Source: Flavihumibacter cheonanensis (GTDB lineage Bacteria; Bacteroidota; Bacteroidia; Chitinophagales; Chitinophagaceae). From it: a stretch of 64,000 bases of DNA. Positions 34,251 to 43,674 of this stretch are shown here, one piece after another. A program made the position numbers and the translations under genes. The stretch lies in the NCBI RefSeq assembly GCF_022352215.1, contig NZ_JAKRWF010000003.1:353854-417853 (forward strand). The letters run 5' to 3'. Below the pieces are notes generated by a model. The model had not been told where the DNA came from, did no database searches, and worked only from the letters and a program-made list of their open reading frames with translations. How positions within the stretch are numbered: the stretch's first letter is position 1; each line of letters starts with the position of its first letter.

Positions 34251-35612
34251 TTAACTATGTTTTGCGCCCTTGCTGTTCCGAACCACCAGGAAATAAATTC
34301 CCAGGAAGACAGCAAATACCGCCAGTCCGGTTAATGCAAGAACAGGTGTGTTGATCGCAATACTGATTCCTACAAAGGTATAGGCAATCATAAAAACAAG
34401 AGGCAAAACCGGATACCATTTCATGGTATAAATACCGGTTCCATCCAGGTGTTTGGTTCGTTTGCGAAGAATAAAAATGGTTGCTGCAGATGTTGCCATC
34501 CCAATTGAATCCAGGAAAATCGTAAAGCCCAGAATTTTCTCAAAAGTGTTGGCAAAAAACAGGACGATGATACAAATAGCAGCAAACACAGTTAGGCTAA
34601 CGGTTAGTACCCCACGCTTTTCATCGGCTTTGGCAAACATACCGGGGAGGATACCATCTTTACTCATGGCATACATCACCCTGGGATTACTCAATAGCAA
34701 CACATTTACATAAGCCAGTACAGCCAGGAAAAGCAGGAGCGTGAAAATGGTTTTACCAGTTGGACCAAACATTTTTTCCGCCACTACTGCTGCAATACCC
34801 CTGGTGGATTTTAATGCTTCAAAACCGATACTGTGTACATAAGCCATCTGCACCAGCAAATACAGTCCGATGATCATGAGAATACCGATCACAATTCCTC
34901 TCGGCAGGTTTTTGCGCGCATCTTTTACTTCTTCTCCAAAATTGATGGTTTGCTGGTACCCACCGTAGGTGAAAGAAACCGCAATAAGAGCTACGCCAAA
35001 GGAGTAGATGAGGGACATGGAAGAGGGAGGAAGGGAAGAGGGGGGAAGGGAAGATGGAGGAAGGGAAGATGGGTCAGCCCCGGGAAAAAAGAGGGCACCA
35101 ATCAGGACAAGCACCATTAGAATTTTGATGAGCATGAGAATATTCTGCGTTTGTGAACTCATGCGAAGTCCGGCCAGGTTGACAAAATAAAATACCAGGA
35201 TGGCCGACATAGCAATCAGGGATTTCACCAGGTCGGAAGCGGGTTCATCAAAAATTAACTGCGACAGGTATTCACTGCCTATTAAAGCCACTCCGGATAA
35301 AGAAGCTGCATTAGAAATAAGAATAATACAATTGATTGCAAAAGCAACAGAGGGATGATAACAGGCCGCAAAGATTTTGTAATACCCACCTGTAACAGGA
35401 TACCTTGAGCCAATCTCCGCATAAGTGAGTGCACCGCAAAGCGCGATAATGCCTCCGGCGATCCAGGCCGAAAAATAAATCGTGGGCGTAAGCGAGGCGC
35501 TGGCAGCATCGGTTGCAGTTCTGAATATACCCATACCGATAACAAGACCAACTACAATCATAGTAAGATCAAACAATCTTAACTGATTGTTTTTGCCTGT
35601 ATTGTTTTGCAT
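34251..35612 (-). CDS. APC-family amino-acid permease with in-frame SSLPP repeat
   Basis: About 453 residues from ATG 35612 (MQNNTGKNNQ); the frame extends to 35696 but would run past the divergent receptor start. It has twelve membrane helices of the APC superfamily: FDLTMIVVGLVIGMGIFR as helix 1 with the GxG-type unwound region, ALCGALTYAEIGSRYPVTGG, SFTYGGYQQTINFGEEVKDA and KNLPRGIVIGILMIIGLYLL. Between helices 5 and 6, about residues 178-200, an insert reads three SSLPP units and then SSM. It is encoded by the purine/pyrimidine tract at 35011-35077 in frame. The reading frame is otherwise intact. Substrate unknown. Confidence 0.88.
   Translation of the reverse strand: MQNNTGKNNQLRLFDLTMIVVGLVIGMGIFRTATDAASASLTPTIYFSAWIAGGIIALCGALTYAEIGSRYPVTGGYYKIFAACYHPSVAFAINCIILISNAASLSGVALIGSEYLSQLIFDEPASDLVKSLIAMSAILVFYFVNLAGLRMSSQTQNILMLIKILMVLVLIGALFFPGADPSSLPPSSLPPSSLPPSSMSLIYSFGVALIAVSFTYGGYQQTINFGEEVKDARKNLPRGIVIGILMIIGLYLLVQMAYVHSIGFEALKSTRGIAAVVAEKMFGPTGKTIFTLLLFLAVLAYVNVLLLSNPRVMYAMSKDGILPGMFAKADEKRGVLTVSLTVFAAICIIVLFFANTFEKILGFTIFLDSIGMATSAATIFILRKRTKHLDGTGIYTMKWYPVLPLVFMIAYTFVGISIAINTPVLALTGLAVFAVFLGIYFLVVRNSKGAKHS
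35011..35077 (+). repeat. 15-nt tandem purine repeat inside the permease gene
   Basis: Four imperfect 15-nt units such as AGGGAAGATGGAGGA, purine-only on +, pyrimidine-only on the coding strand. Because the unit is a multiple of three, it adds SSLPP pentapeptides without breaking the frame. It shares ATGGAAGAGG and GGAAGATGG words with the intergenic tracts near 16.4 and 23.8 kb. Confidence 0.8.
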
Positions 35613-35667
35613 GTTAGTTCCGATCTTTACCCAATATAATTCCAAAAGCCAAGCCCACAAATAAAAA

Positions 35668-37695
35668 ATGAACCTCTTATTTGTTTTCGTTGCCACCGGA
35701 TTTCAGCTTCCTCTGTCCCCTTCTACAGATACCCTGCCCAACAGACAACTGGATTCGGTTATCGTGCAGGGCTTTGTACAAAGAAGTCCGCTTGCTGCAA
35801 CACCTGCCGCAGTATCCATTGCCGGAGCTGCTGAATGGAACCGTTTTTCTCCGGCAAGTTCAGTAGCTGCCCTGAATACGCTTCCCGGTGTAAGAATGGA
35901 AGAGCGTTCACCGGGCAGTTATCGTATAGCCATCCGCGGTAGTTCACTTCGCTCTCCGTTTGGTGTAAGAAATGTGCGTTTTTATTATGAACAGTTTCCT
36001 ATAACAGATCCGGGCGGAAACACCTATCTGAACCTGTTTGCGCCAACTGCTATTGAGCAGATGGAAATACTAAGGGGACCGGTAGCTTCTGTTTATGGAT
36101 CCGGATCAGGGGGCGCCCTGTTGGCAACTGGCTCCAGACCATCCGATAGCAAATCACCAGTTCGACTAAGTGTTATGGGAGGTAGTTATGGTCTCTTCCA
36201 GCTAGATGGTCAGCTACTCACCGGAAATGAACAACATTTCAACCGGGTACAAGTGCATCACCAGCAATCACAGGGATACCGCAATCAAAGTGCACTTCGC
36301 AGAAATTTTCTGAGCTGGCATAACAAAAGACAGGTATCGGATAAATACACCATCGGCTCACTGGTACTTTATAGTGATCTGCAGTATGAAACACCGGGCG
36401 GACTCACATTGGCACAATACAATGCCAACCCCAAACAAGCGCGGCCTGCAGGTGGCCCCTTCCCTTCGGCAGAAACTGCAAAAGCTGCTTTTTATCAACA
36501 ATCTTTTTATGGCGGACTGTATCAGCAATACATGCCCACTACCAGGCTCAGCATGGAAGCTACTGTATATGGAATGTATAACCGGATTACCAATCCTGCC
36601 ATACGGAACTTTGAAAGAAGAACTGAACCCTCTTTTGGAACCCGAGCATTAATCGCTTATACTGCACCGTTATCCAACGGAACTATCACATTCACAGCAG
36701 GCGGGGAGTGGCAGAAAGGATATTACCAGATCAATGTTTTCGGCAATCGTGGCGGAGAACAGGATACCCTGCAAACTTCTGATGCACTCACACCAGGTAA
36801 TGCCCTGGTCTTTGGTCAGGCGCAATGGAAACCGGATGCCAACTGGGAAATCAATGCCGGGTTAAGCTGGAATAACAATACGATCCGCATCATACGTGAA
36901 TCAGTAGTACCCAATTATCGGTTCAACACCGGCCAGCAGGCAGAATGGGCGCCGCGTATTTCTATCTCAAGAAAACTAGGATCCGTTCTGGTTTATGGGC
37001 TGGCAGCCAGAGGTTTTTCTCCTCCCACCAGTTCCGAACTGCTGCCTTCCACCAGTGTAATCAATACCTCTTTAAAGGCCGAAGGCGGATGGAATTTTGA
37101 ACTGGGTATGCGTGGCAGATTTGCAAAACAACGGTTATGGTTAGATGCTAATATTTTCCACTTCCAGTTAAATGATGCCATCGTGCAGAGAAGAGATGCA
37201 AGCGGGGCGGACTTTTTCACCAATGCTGGCAGTACCAGGCAATGGGGAATTGAAATTGCTTCCCGGTACCAGGCACTCAGGCATCCATTTGGTTTAAGGT
37301 GGCAGCCCTGGATCAGTTATACCTTCCATCCTTTTACCTATAAGGAATTTCGTCAAGTGGAACAGGATTTCAGCGGCAAACGTATTCCGGGTATCGCAAG
37401 GCAAACAGTGGCAGCCGGGTTGGATCTGTACCTGCTGATGCTGCAACTTCATCTTACCTACCAGTATGTGGATCCGATATGGCTGAATGATGCCAATACC
37501 GCTAAGGCAAATGCCTACCAATTAGTTGGCTCCAGGCTGGAATCCCGCATTTTTAAGCGCCTCAGCATATTTGCCGGGGCAGATAATTTGCTAAATCAAC
37601 GGTACAGCCTGGGTAATGATATCAATGCAATTGGTGGCCGTTATTTCAATGCTGCTGCTGGCCGAAACTATTTTGCGGGCATTCGGCTCCAGTAA
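35668..37695 (+). CDS. TonB-dependent outer-membrane receptor, substrate unknown
   Basis: A 675-residue receptor. It has a short signal-like N-terminus (MNLLFVFVATGFQLPLS) and a TonB-box-like region (RQLDSVIVQGFVQRSPL). The plug spans about 45-150 (NTLPGVRMEERSPGSYRIAI, RGSSLRSPFGVRNVRFYYEQ, ILRGPVASVYGSGSGG) and the barrel continues to residue 675 (FAGIRLQ). There is no N-terminal signalling or SusC-type extension. It is divergent from the permease across 55 bp. It precedes the cobalamin riboswitch, so it is not controlled by it. Plug features resemble iron-complex receptors, but the ligand cannot be deduced. Confidence 0.85.
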   Translation: MNLLFVFVATGFQLPLSPSTDTLPNRQLDSVIVQGFVQRSPLAATPAAVSIAGAAEWNRFSPASSVAALNTLPGVRMEERSPGSYRIAIRGSSLRSPFGVRNVRFYYEQFPITDPGGNTYLNLFAPTAIEQMEILRGPVASVYGSGSGGALLATGSRPSDSKSPVRLSVMGGSYGLFQLDGQLLTGNEQHFNRVQVHHQQSQGYRNQSALRRNFLSWHNKRQVSDKYTIGSLVLYSDLQYETPGGLTLAQYNANPKQARPAGGPFPSAETAKAAFYQQSFYGGLYQQYMPTTRLSMEATVYGMYNRITNPAIRNFERRTEPSFGTRALIAYTAPLSNGTITFTAGGEWQKGYYQINVFGNRGGEQDTLQTSDALTPGNALVFGQAQWKPDANWEINAGLSWNNNTIRIIRESVVPNYRFNTGQQAEWAPRISISRKLGSVLVYGLAARGFSPPTSSELLPSTSVINTSLKAEGGWNFELGMRGRFAKQRLWLDANIFHFQLNDAIVQRRDASGADFFTNAGSTRQWGIEIASRYQALRHPFGLRWQPWISYTFHPFTYKEFRQVEQDFSGKRIPGIARQTVAAGLDLYLLMLQLHLTYQYVDPIWLNDANTAKANAYQLVGSRLESRIFKRLSIFAGADNLLNQRYSLGNDINAIGGRYFNAAAGRNYFAGIRLQ

Positions 37696-37721
37696 TGAAA
37701 ATGCCTATATTCGCGCCGTAA

Positions 37722-37923
37722 TCGGTTCCTGTTAACAAATCAACTGTTAACAGGATTAAAAGGGAAGTCCGGTTGATCCCGGCGCTATCCCCGTAGCTGT
37801 AATGTTATCAGGATACTTGTATCCTGCTGTCAATCCATAACCACTGTCCGCCTGCACGTAAGGGTGAACGGGAAGGGGGTTTACAGAAAACGAGCCAGAA
37901 GACCTGCCGCTTACAGGAAACCA
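37722..37923 (+). promoter_or_regulatory. cobalamin (AdoCbl-type) riboswitch
   Basis: Conserved core elements are AAAAGGGAA, then CCGGCGCTATCCCCGTAGCT, a variable stem (ATACTTGTAT) and the B12 box in GAGCCAGAAGACCTGCC (37892-37908). P1 pairs GGTTCCTGTTAA near 37724 with TTACAGGAAACC near 37911-37922. A TATATTCG (one mismatch to TAnnTTTG) lies at 37706-37713, suitably placed as -7 box. The leader continues about 107 bases to the receptor ATG at 38031. It would repress the receptor when cobalamin is plentiful. The stretch 37696-38030 holds no other gene. Confidence 0.92.
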
Positions 37924-38030
37924 TATTCCGCTTTCGGGAGAAAAGCAGGGATATAAAAGGCCGGGTACCAGGTCGTTTATATTTCTACCATCCTTTTCCG
38001 GAAGCAGTCACGTTAATCTTTTTCACCAAC

Positions 38031-39995
38031 ATGAAAAGAACCCTGATTGTCGTGACTGCTGCAGTATTCAGCAGTCCGCTCTGGAGCCAGCAAAACCCAA
38101 CAGACAGCAGCTCCTCTCCACTTGAAGAAGTCATTGTTACTGCCAACAAAATCTCGCAGAAACAAAACAGCACAGCAAAAATTGTACAGGTAATCAATCG
38201 GGCAACCCTGGAGCAAAATGCCGGTCGTTCCCTTGCACAGGTATTAAATGAACAAAGCGGATTATTCCTGTCCGGCTCTCAAAACAACCCTGGCACCGTT
38301 CCCAATCTGTACCTGAGAGGTGCAGGAAGTGCCAATACGCTGATTCTGATTGATGGTATGCCTGTAACAGATGCATCCGGTATTTCCATCGAGTTTGACA
38401 TCAACCATTTTGCAGTTGATCAGATTGAACGGATTGAAATTCTGAAAGGTGCGCAATCCACGTTGTATGGATCAGACGCGGTTGCGGGAGTAATCAATAT
38501 CATCACCCGAAAGAATGTGAGTAACCGGAAACTTGGAGTTAATGGTCAATTTTCAGCAGGCAGTTTTAATACCTACAAAGCTAACCTTGGAGTAAGCGGC
38601 CAATCCGGTAAAGTCAACTACAGCGCCCAGTATAACCGATTTCAGTCAAAGGGATTCTCCTCAGCTACGGATGCTTCAGGAGCCGACAATTTTGACAAAG
38701 ACGGTCAAAGGCAGAACATGATCAATCTGGCGGCTGGTTTACAGGCAACTGCCAATTGGAAACTACAGGGCTATTATCAGTACAGCGATTACAAAACCGA
38801 TCTGGATGATGCTGCATTCAGTGATGATAAAAACAGAACAGCTTACAATCGTCAACAGGTAATTGGTATCAAATCCATCCTGCAGTTACCAAAGGGACAG
38901 TTTGTTGTTCACAGTAATTATAACCGGATTAATCGTGATTACAGGGATCCGGTAAATGTTCCGGCGGGCCCTTCTGATTTCGATCCCAGCAGTGGCAATT
39001 ACAAAGGCAATTCTTTTTTTGCAGAAGCCTATCTCAATAGTACGATTCAGCCCTGGTTCAGTTTACTGGGTGGGGTTGATTACCGGCGCAACCAGGCTGA
39101 TATCGTTACCGACTTTGGTGGTTTCGGAAGCAGTTTGAGTAAGGATTCACTGGAAGCCAGCATGATGAGCGCCTATATTTCGGGTCACCTCCATAAAAAC
39201 AACCGGTTTGGAATTGAACTGGGCGGTCGTTTTACCCAGCACCAGGATTTTGGGGATGCGTTTACTTATTCTGTCAACCCGTATTATTCCCCTATCGCAC
39301 AATTAAAAATATTCGCCTCGGCAGGATCTGCGTTCAGAGCTCCCTCTGTATACAACCTGGCGAGTGAATATGGTAATACTGCACTGGCACCGGAACGATC
39401 CACTCAGCAGGAATTAGGAGTTCAATACAACGCAAGCTCCAATCGGTTTTTTGCCCGTGCGACATACTTCAATAGAAACATAAAAGATATCATTCTTTTT
39501 GCTCCGCTCTCTGTTCCTCCTTTTGGGCAGTATCAGAATGGAGACAAGCAATCAGACCATGGCATCGAACTTGAACTAAGGTGGAAACCAGTTGAGAAAA
39601 TCAGCCTAAGTGCCAATTACACCTTTGTAGATGGTAAGTTATCCACCTCCACTTCAAATGGGAAAGACACCAGTTATTTCAATCTTTATCGTCGCCCCAA
39701 ACACAGCTTCAACATCAATGGTGGTTATCAGCTAACCAGTTCACTGTTTATTGGCATTCATTACCGATGGGTAGATAAAAGACAGGATCTTTTTTATAAC
39801 AGCAACACCTTCAGTACAGAACTGGCCGATCTGAAACATTACTATAACCTGGATCTATATGCGAAATACCAGTTGTTGCCGCAGCTAACATTGTATACAG
39901 ACTTACGGAACATTACCGATCAGGAGTATTTTGATGTGGTGGGTTACAACGCGCGAAAATTCAATATAATGGCAGGAGTAATTTGGAAATGGTAA
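38031..39995 (+). CDS. btuB: TonB-dependent receptor, BtuB-like (cobalamin uptake)
   Basis: A 654-residue receptor. Signal peptide about 1-20 (SSPLWSQQ). TonB-box region LEEVIVTANKISQKQNS. The plug spans about 45-150 with LNEQSGLFLSGSQNNPGTVP, YLRGAGSANTLILIDGMPVT, EILKGAQSTLYGSDAVAGVI and NIITRKN. The barrel ends in KFNIMAGVIWKW. The plug is close to BtuB, and the gene sits directly behind a cobalamin riboswitch, which together make B12 or corrinoid uptake the best call. No BtuCDF or cobalamin-synthesis gene is adjacent. Confidence 0.9.
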   Translation: MKRTLIVVTAAVFSSPLWSQQNPTDSSSSPLEEVIVTANKISQKQNSTAKIVQVINRATLEQNAGRSLAQVLNEQSGLFLSGSQNNPGTVPNLYLRGAGSANTLILIDGMPVTDASGISIEFDINHFAVDQIERIEILKGAQSTLYGSDAVAGVINIITRKNVSNRKLGVNGQFSAGSFNTYKANLGVSGQSGKVNYSAQYNRFQSKGFSSATDASGADNFDKDGQRQNMINLAAGLQATANWKLQGYYQYSDYKTDLDDAAFSDDKNRTAYNRQQVIGIKSILQLPKGQFVVHSNYNRINRDYRDPVNVPAGPSDFDPSSGNYKGNSFFAEAYLNSTIQPWFSLLGGVDYRRNQADIVTDFGGFGSSLSKDSLEASMMSAYISGHLHKNNRFGIELGGRFTQHQDFGDAFTYSVNPYYSPIAQLKIFASAGSAFRAPSVYNLASEYGNTALAPERSTQQELGVQYNASSNRFFARATYFNRNIKDIILFAPLSVPPFGQYQNGDKQSDHGIELELRWKPVEKISLSANYTFVDGKLSTSTSNGKDTSYFNLYRRPKHSFNINGGYQLTSSLFIGIHYRWVDKRQDLFYNSNTFSTELADLKHYYNLDLYAKYQLLPQLTLYTDLRNITDQEYFDVVGYNARKFNIMAGVIWKW

Positions 39996-39999
39996 AAAA

Positions 40000-40641
40000 T
40001 CAGTGTCTTTTGCTACTGATCTCGTAGGCTTTACCAAGTTCAACCAGATCCAGTAGGTTATTACAGTTCAGCTTTTTAAACAACCTTGATTTATGGGTAC
40101 CCACCGTTGAGGTGCTGGTACCCAAAATCAGGGAGATTTCGGTAAGGGATTTACCTTCCATCATCAGGGAGGCAATTTCAAATTCCTTGCTGCTCAGTTT
40201 ATCAAACGGATTGGAAGGTTCTTCCTGCTGTAAACCACTTGCGAGTTGAAGCGCCAGTTCCGAGCTTATATACATCTTATTGTTCAACAGTGTTTCTACG
40301 GCTTTTTTCAGGTCCTGAATTCCCGTGTTTTTGGATAAAAATCCTTTTGCCCCGGCCCTGATCAGTCGGGGTGCATAGATGTTTTCCGCACTCATGGAAA
40401 AAATCAGTACCCTGGCTTCCGGAAACCGGACTTTTATAAATTCCATTATACCGAAGGTATCTGAGCCCGGCATGTAAACGTCCATTATGATAAGATCAAA
40501 GGTTCTTTCCTTTAATTTTTCAAGTGCAGAGGCTTCATTGCTGGCCTCATGAATAGTGCAGGGACGAAACAACTCAGCCAGTACGTGACCGATACCGGTT
40601 CTCACAACTTCATGATCGTCAATGAGAAGAAAGTGCTTCAT
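40000..40641 (-). CDS. NarL/LuxR-type response regulator
   Basis: A 213-residue regulator. The receiver (about 1-120) has FLLIDDHEVVRTGI with its acidic pair, Asp54 in LIIMDVYMPGSD, and the GAKGFLSKN lysine. The LuxR-type HTH (about 148-205) has LSSKEFEIASLMMEGKSLTE and TSTSTVGTHKSRLFKKLN. It lies convergent to btuB (4 bp) and divergent to the PAS kinase at 40938. NarL-type regulators normally pair with HisKA_3 kinases, and such a kinase is at 43675, so the two are plausible partners across this cluster. Confidence 0.92.
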   Translation of the reverse strand: MKHFLLIDDHEVVRTGIGHVLAELFRPCTIHEASNEASALEKLKERTFDLIIMDVYMPGSDTFGIMEFIKVRFPEARVLIFSMSAENIYAPRLIRAGAKGFLSKNTGIQDLKKAVETLLNNKMYISSELALQLASGLQQEEPSNPFDKLSSKEFEIASLMMEGKSLTEISLILGTSTSTVGTHKSRLFKKLNCNNLLDLVELGKAYEISSKRH

Positions 40642-40851
40642 ATATACAAATTAATGAAAATACCGGATGAATGTAGGTTTTTTTCTACAAGAATTGCCAA
40701 GTTTGTCTATTGTCTGCAGGCCTTTTTTGTATGCATCTTTGTGTTGTTAATGGTCCGTTTTTATTCTGTATCCAATATCCTAAGTATCCAAACCGTCCAA
40801 ACGCCAGGAACTGGTTAGTAGTGGAATTTTTATCTAAGGTTAATGAGCCAG

Positions 40852-40889
40852 GGGTGCGAAAACTTCTCACGTGAGAAAATTTTGTACCC
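40852..40889. promoter_or_regulatory. interrupted palindrome between the NarL regulator and the PAS kinase
   Basis: The core TTCTCACGTGAGAA (40864-40877) is a perfect 14-bp palindrome centred on CACGTG. It extends to 38 bp (GGGT at the left end, ACCC at the right) with 15 of 19 positions symmetric. It lies 49 bp before the kinase ATG and no + strand gene ends upstream, so an operator is likelier than a terminator, although a T-rich stretch follows. The 296-bp gap holds no gene I can support. Confidence 0.5.
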
Positions 40890-40937
40890 TTTTGGTTTTT
40901 TCCTTTTTTTCACTGACCTTATCAGAACCTTATAACT

Positions 40938-43184
40938 ATGAACAAGCTCGAATCAGGCATATTGGAAGAATATGAGCGGATCATGGACGCATCCCTGGAT
41001 ATTATTTGTACCATGAACAGGGATGGCATGTTTACCCGCATCAGTGCTGCAGCTACACGAATACTTGGATATAACACAGAAGAATTGATTGGTAAACCAT
41101 ACCTGAGTTTCATTGAGGAGCACGATCAGCAGGCAACTGTTGCGATGTTAGCCAAAGCCATCAGTGGTCAGCCGGTCAGCTTTTTTGATAACAAAGTGAT
41201 TTCTAAAGACGGACAATCCTTCACGATCCGGTGGTCGATGAATTGGAATAAATCAGTACATGCGCTGTTCTGCATAGGAAGGGATGTAACCGAACGGGTT
41301 AAATATGAGCAACGACTTGAACAATCGGAACGTTGGTACCGAAATCTGTTTCATCACAATCCGCTTCCCATGTGGATCATTGATCCGGATACCAAACAAT
41401 TCCTGGAAGTGAACGAAAAGGCAATTAATCATTATGGTTACAGTCGGGAAGAATTTCTGCAGATGACTGCGCATGATATCCGTCCGGAAGCAGATCGAGA
41501 ACGTTTAAAAAAAGTTCAGCGAATCAGGGAGGGCAAAAACCTGGTTCATAAAGGAAGATGGAAACACATCAAAAAAAATGGCGATATCATTGACATTGAA
41601 ATCACTTCTCACCAGATAGAATTCAATGGAAAGCTGGCTTCCCTGGTACTTTCCAACGATATTACGGATCGCCTGAAACTGGAACTTCAAAAAAAGGAAG
41701 AGGAACGAAATAAAATTGCACTGATCAATACTACAAGCGATATGATTTGGAGTATTGATGCAAGGTATAACTTGCTTGCAGCCAACCGAAGTTTTATACA
41801 AACCACCGAGCGAACCTCTAATATTTCCATACAAATTGGAGATAATATGTTACTTGAAACAATCTATCCGAAAGAACATATACAATATTGGAAATCACTA
41901 TACGACCGGGCACTAACAGGCGAATCCTTTCACATGCAAAGTCTTGATATTTATACGGAGCCGGGTGAAGAGATCTGGTGGGAAACCAGCTTCAATCCAA
42001 TTCGGGAAGATCAGAAAATTGTTGGAGTTGCCTGTCATTCCAGAAATATCACTCAAAACAGAAAGTACCAATCCGAATTATGGCAATTGAATCAGAAACT
42101 AGAAACTGCACAGAAGCTGGCCAAACTGGGCTATTGGGAACTGAACATGCAAAGCAACGAACTCTTCTGGACCCATGAAGTGTATACAATCTGGGGCAGG
42201 CACCCTTCCAATTTTCAGCCAAGTTTTGAAGTTTTTCTGGAAACCCTTCATCCGGATGATAGAGAAACTTTCCTCAAAAAAAGAGCACAAGTATTCAACG
42301 GAAACGACTCACTGGATTTTGAACACCGGATTCTTTTACCCGATGGTGCTATCCGGTATGTACATGAAAAGGGCAACTTGTTTAAAGACGAGCATGGCAA
42401 ACCCATGCGATATAGTGGTACCGTGCAGGATATCACGCAGCGAAAACTTTACGAACAGGCCCTTGAAAAAGCAAACCAGGAATTGTCAGAGAGAGCAGAA
42501 CAACTATCCAGATCCAATGCCGAATTGGAGCGGTTTGCTTTCATAGCTTCACACGATTTGCAGGAACCACTTCGAATGGTAAGTAGTTTTCTCCAACTGG
42601 TGGAAAAAAGATACAAGGACAAACTAGATGAAGCAGGCAAACAATATATTCAATATGCTGTTTCCGGGGCAGAGCGAATGAAAAAATTAATTAATGATCT
42701 GCTGGCCTATTCGAGGTTGGAAAACATGGCAGTGGAATTAACAGAAGTGGACATGAATCAGGTACTTAAAGAGGTTGTCCATAATTTGCAGGAAAGCATC
42801 GCCGAAACTAATGCTATTGTCGAAATTGACACTCTGCCAGTGGTGCTTAAAGGCAATTTTTCAGGGCTGGTACAACTATTTCAGAACCTCATCGGAAATG
42901 CCATTAAATACCGAAGTGACTTACAGCCTGAGATACGGATTAGCGCAAAAGAAGAAAACAATTATTGGCAGTTCGCTGTAAAAGATAATGGCATCGGAAT
43001 AGAGCCGGATTATTTTGAAAAGATCTTTGTCATTTTCCAGCGATTACACAATATGACTGAATATTCCGGAACAGGAATTGGTCTGGCTATCTGTAAGAAA
43101 ATTGTAGAACAGCATAAAGGTAAAATATGGGTTTATTCCAAAGAAAAAGAAGGTTCCACCTTCTATTTTACCATCAAAAAATAA
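40938..43184 (+). CDS. multi-PAS sensor histidine kinase
   Basis: A 748-residue cytoplasmic kinase. Four PAS domains at about 10-125 (SLDIICTMNRDGMFTRISAA), 135-245 (NPLPMWIIDPDTKQFLEVNE), 255-375 and 380-500 (LAKLGYWELNMQSNELFWT). HisKA follows with His539 in FIASHDLQEPLRM, then HATPase with NLIGNAIKYRS, KDNGIGIEPDYFEKIF and GTGIGLAICKK. No membrane helix. A Rcp1-like receiver gene follows 50 bp later. The catalytic part is closely similar to the kinases at 12737 and 51720. Confidence 0.93.
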   Translation: MNKLESGILEEYERIMDASLDIICTMNRDGMFTRISAAATRILGYNTEELIGKPYLSFIEEHDQQATVAMLAKAISGQPVSFFDNKVISKDGQSFTIRWSMNWNKSVHALFCIGRDVTERVKYEQRLEQSERWYRNLFHHNPLPMWIIDPDTKQFLEVNEKAINHYGYSREEFLQMTAHDIRPEADRERLKKVQRIREGKNLVHKGRWKHIKKNGDIIDIEITSHQIEFNGKLASLVLSNDITDRLKLELQKKEEERNKIALINTTSDMIWSIDARYNLLAANRSFIQTTERTSNISIQIGDNMLLETIYPKEHIQYWKSLYDRALTGESFHMQSLDIYTEPGEEIWWETSFNPIREDQKIVGVACHSRNITQNRKYQSELWQLNQKLETAQKLAKLGYWELNMQSNELFWTHEVYTIWGRHPSNFQPSFEVFLETLHPDDRETFLKKRAQVFNGNDSLDFEHRILLPDGAIRYVHEKGNLFKDEHGKPMRYSGTVQDITQRKLYEQALEKANQELSERAEQLSRSNAELERFAFIASHDLQEPLRMVSSFLQLVEKRYKDKLDEAGKQYIQYAVSGAERMKKLINDLLAYSRLENMAVELTEVDMNQVLKEVVHNLQESIAETNAIVEIDTLPVVLKGNFSGLVQLFQNLIGNAIKYRSDLQPEIRISAKEENNYWQFAVKDNGIGIEPDYFEKIFVIFQRLHNMTEYSGTGIGLAICKKIVEQHKGKIWVYSKEKEGSTFYFTIKK

Positions 43185-43234
43185 ATCTTTATATTCATTA
43201 AGAATCCAGAACCTATCGAAACTACCCAAAACGT

Positions 43235-43663
43235 ATGAAAGACTTACACATTTTATTGGTGGAAGACAATGAAGGCGACATCATTCTTACACGAGAAGCA
43301 CTTCGCGAAGTAACTGCAGTAAAAGATATTTCGGTTGTAAGAGACGGCAGGGAAGCGATCCATTTTCTTTTTAAGACAGGGACCCATGAGAATGCCCAGG
43401 TTCCTGATCTGGTTTTGCTGGACATCAATCTTCCAAAAGTTGATGGAAAGGAGGTGTTGAAAACAATTAAGCAGGATCCGGCACTACGCAGCCTTCCGGT
43501 AATTGTGTTAACTACTTCTGCTTCTGAAAAAGATATCCTCGAGGCCTATACCCACTATGCCAACTGTTATATAACCAAACCCGTTGATTATTCCAGTTTT
43601 ATGAAAGTGATCCAGTCTATGGAATCATTTTGGATGAAGACAGCACAACTCCCTAATAGCTAA
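43235..43663 (+). CDS. single-domain response regulator (Rcp1/CheY-like)
   Basis: A 142-residue stand-alone receiver: HILLVEDNEGDIILTREAL, Asp63 in LVLLDINLPKVDGKEV, VIVLTTSASEKD, and the CYITKPVDYSSF lysine region, ending in a FWMKTAQLPN helix. The same Asp63 position and EDNEGD signature occur in the regulators at 15833 and 53270. It is placed between its likely kinase (40938) and the REC-PAS kinase (43675, 11 bp downstream), so it could relay between them. Confidence 0.93.
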   Translation: MKDLHILLVEDNEGDIILTREALREVTAVKDISVVRDGREAIHFLFKTGTHENAQVPDLVLLDINLPKVDGKEVLKTIKQDPALRSLPVIVLTTSASEKDILEAYTHYANCYITKPVDYSSFMKVIQSMESFWMKTAQLPNS

Positions 43664-43674
43664 ACCGGTACTTC

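Noticed and set aside
35011-35077. CRISPR-like tandem repeat
   Set aside because: Units are 15 nt, directly adjacent and imperfect, with no spacers and no cas genes; it is a coding tandem repeat.
39999-40020. ATCAGT/ACTGAT hairpin at the btuB-NarL junction
   Set aside because: Six-base arms with a 10-nt loop and no T run; too weak to call a terminator.
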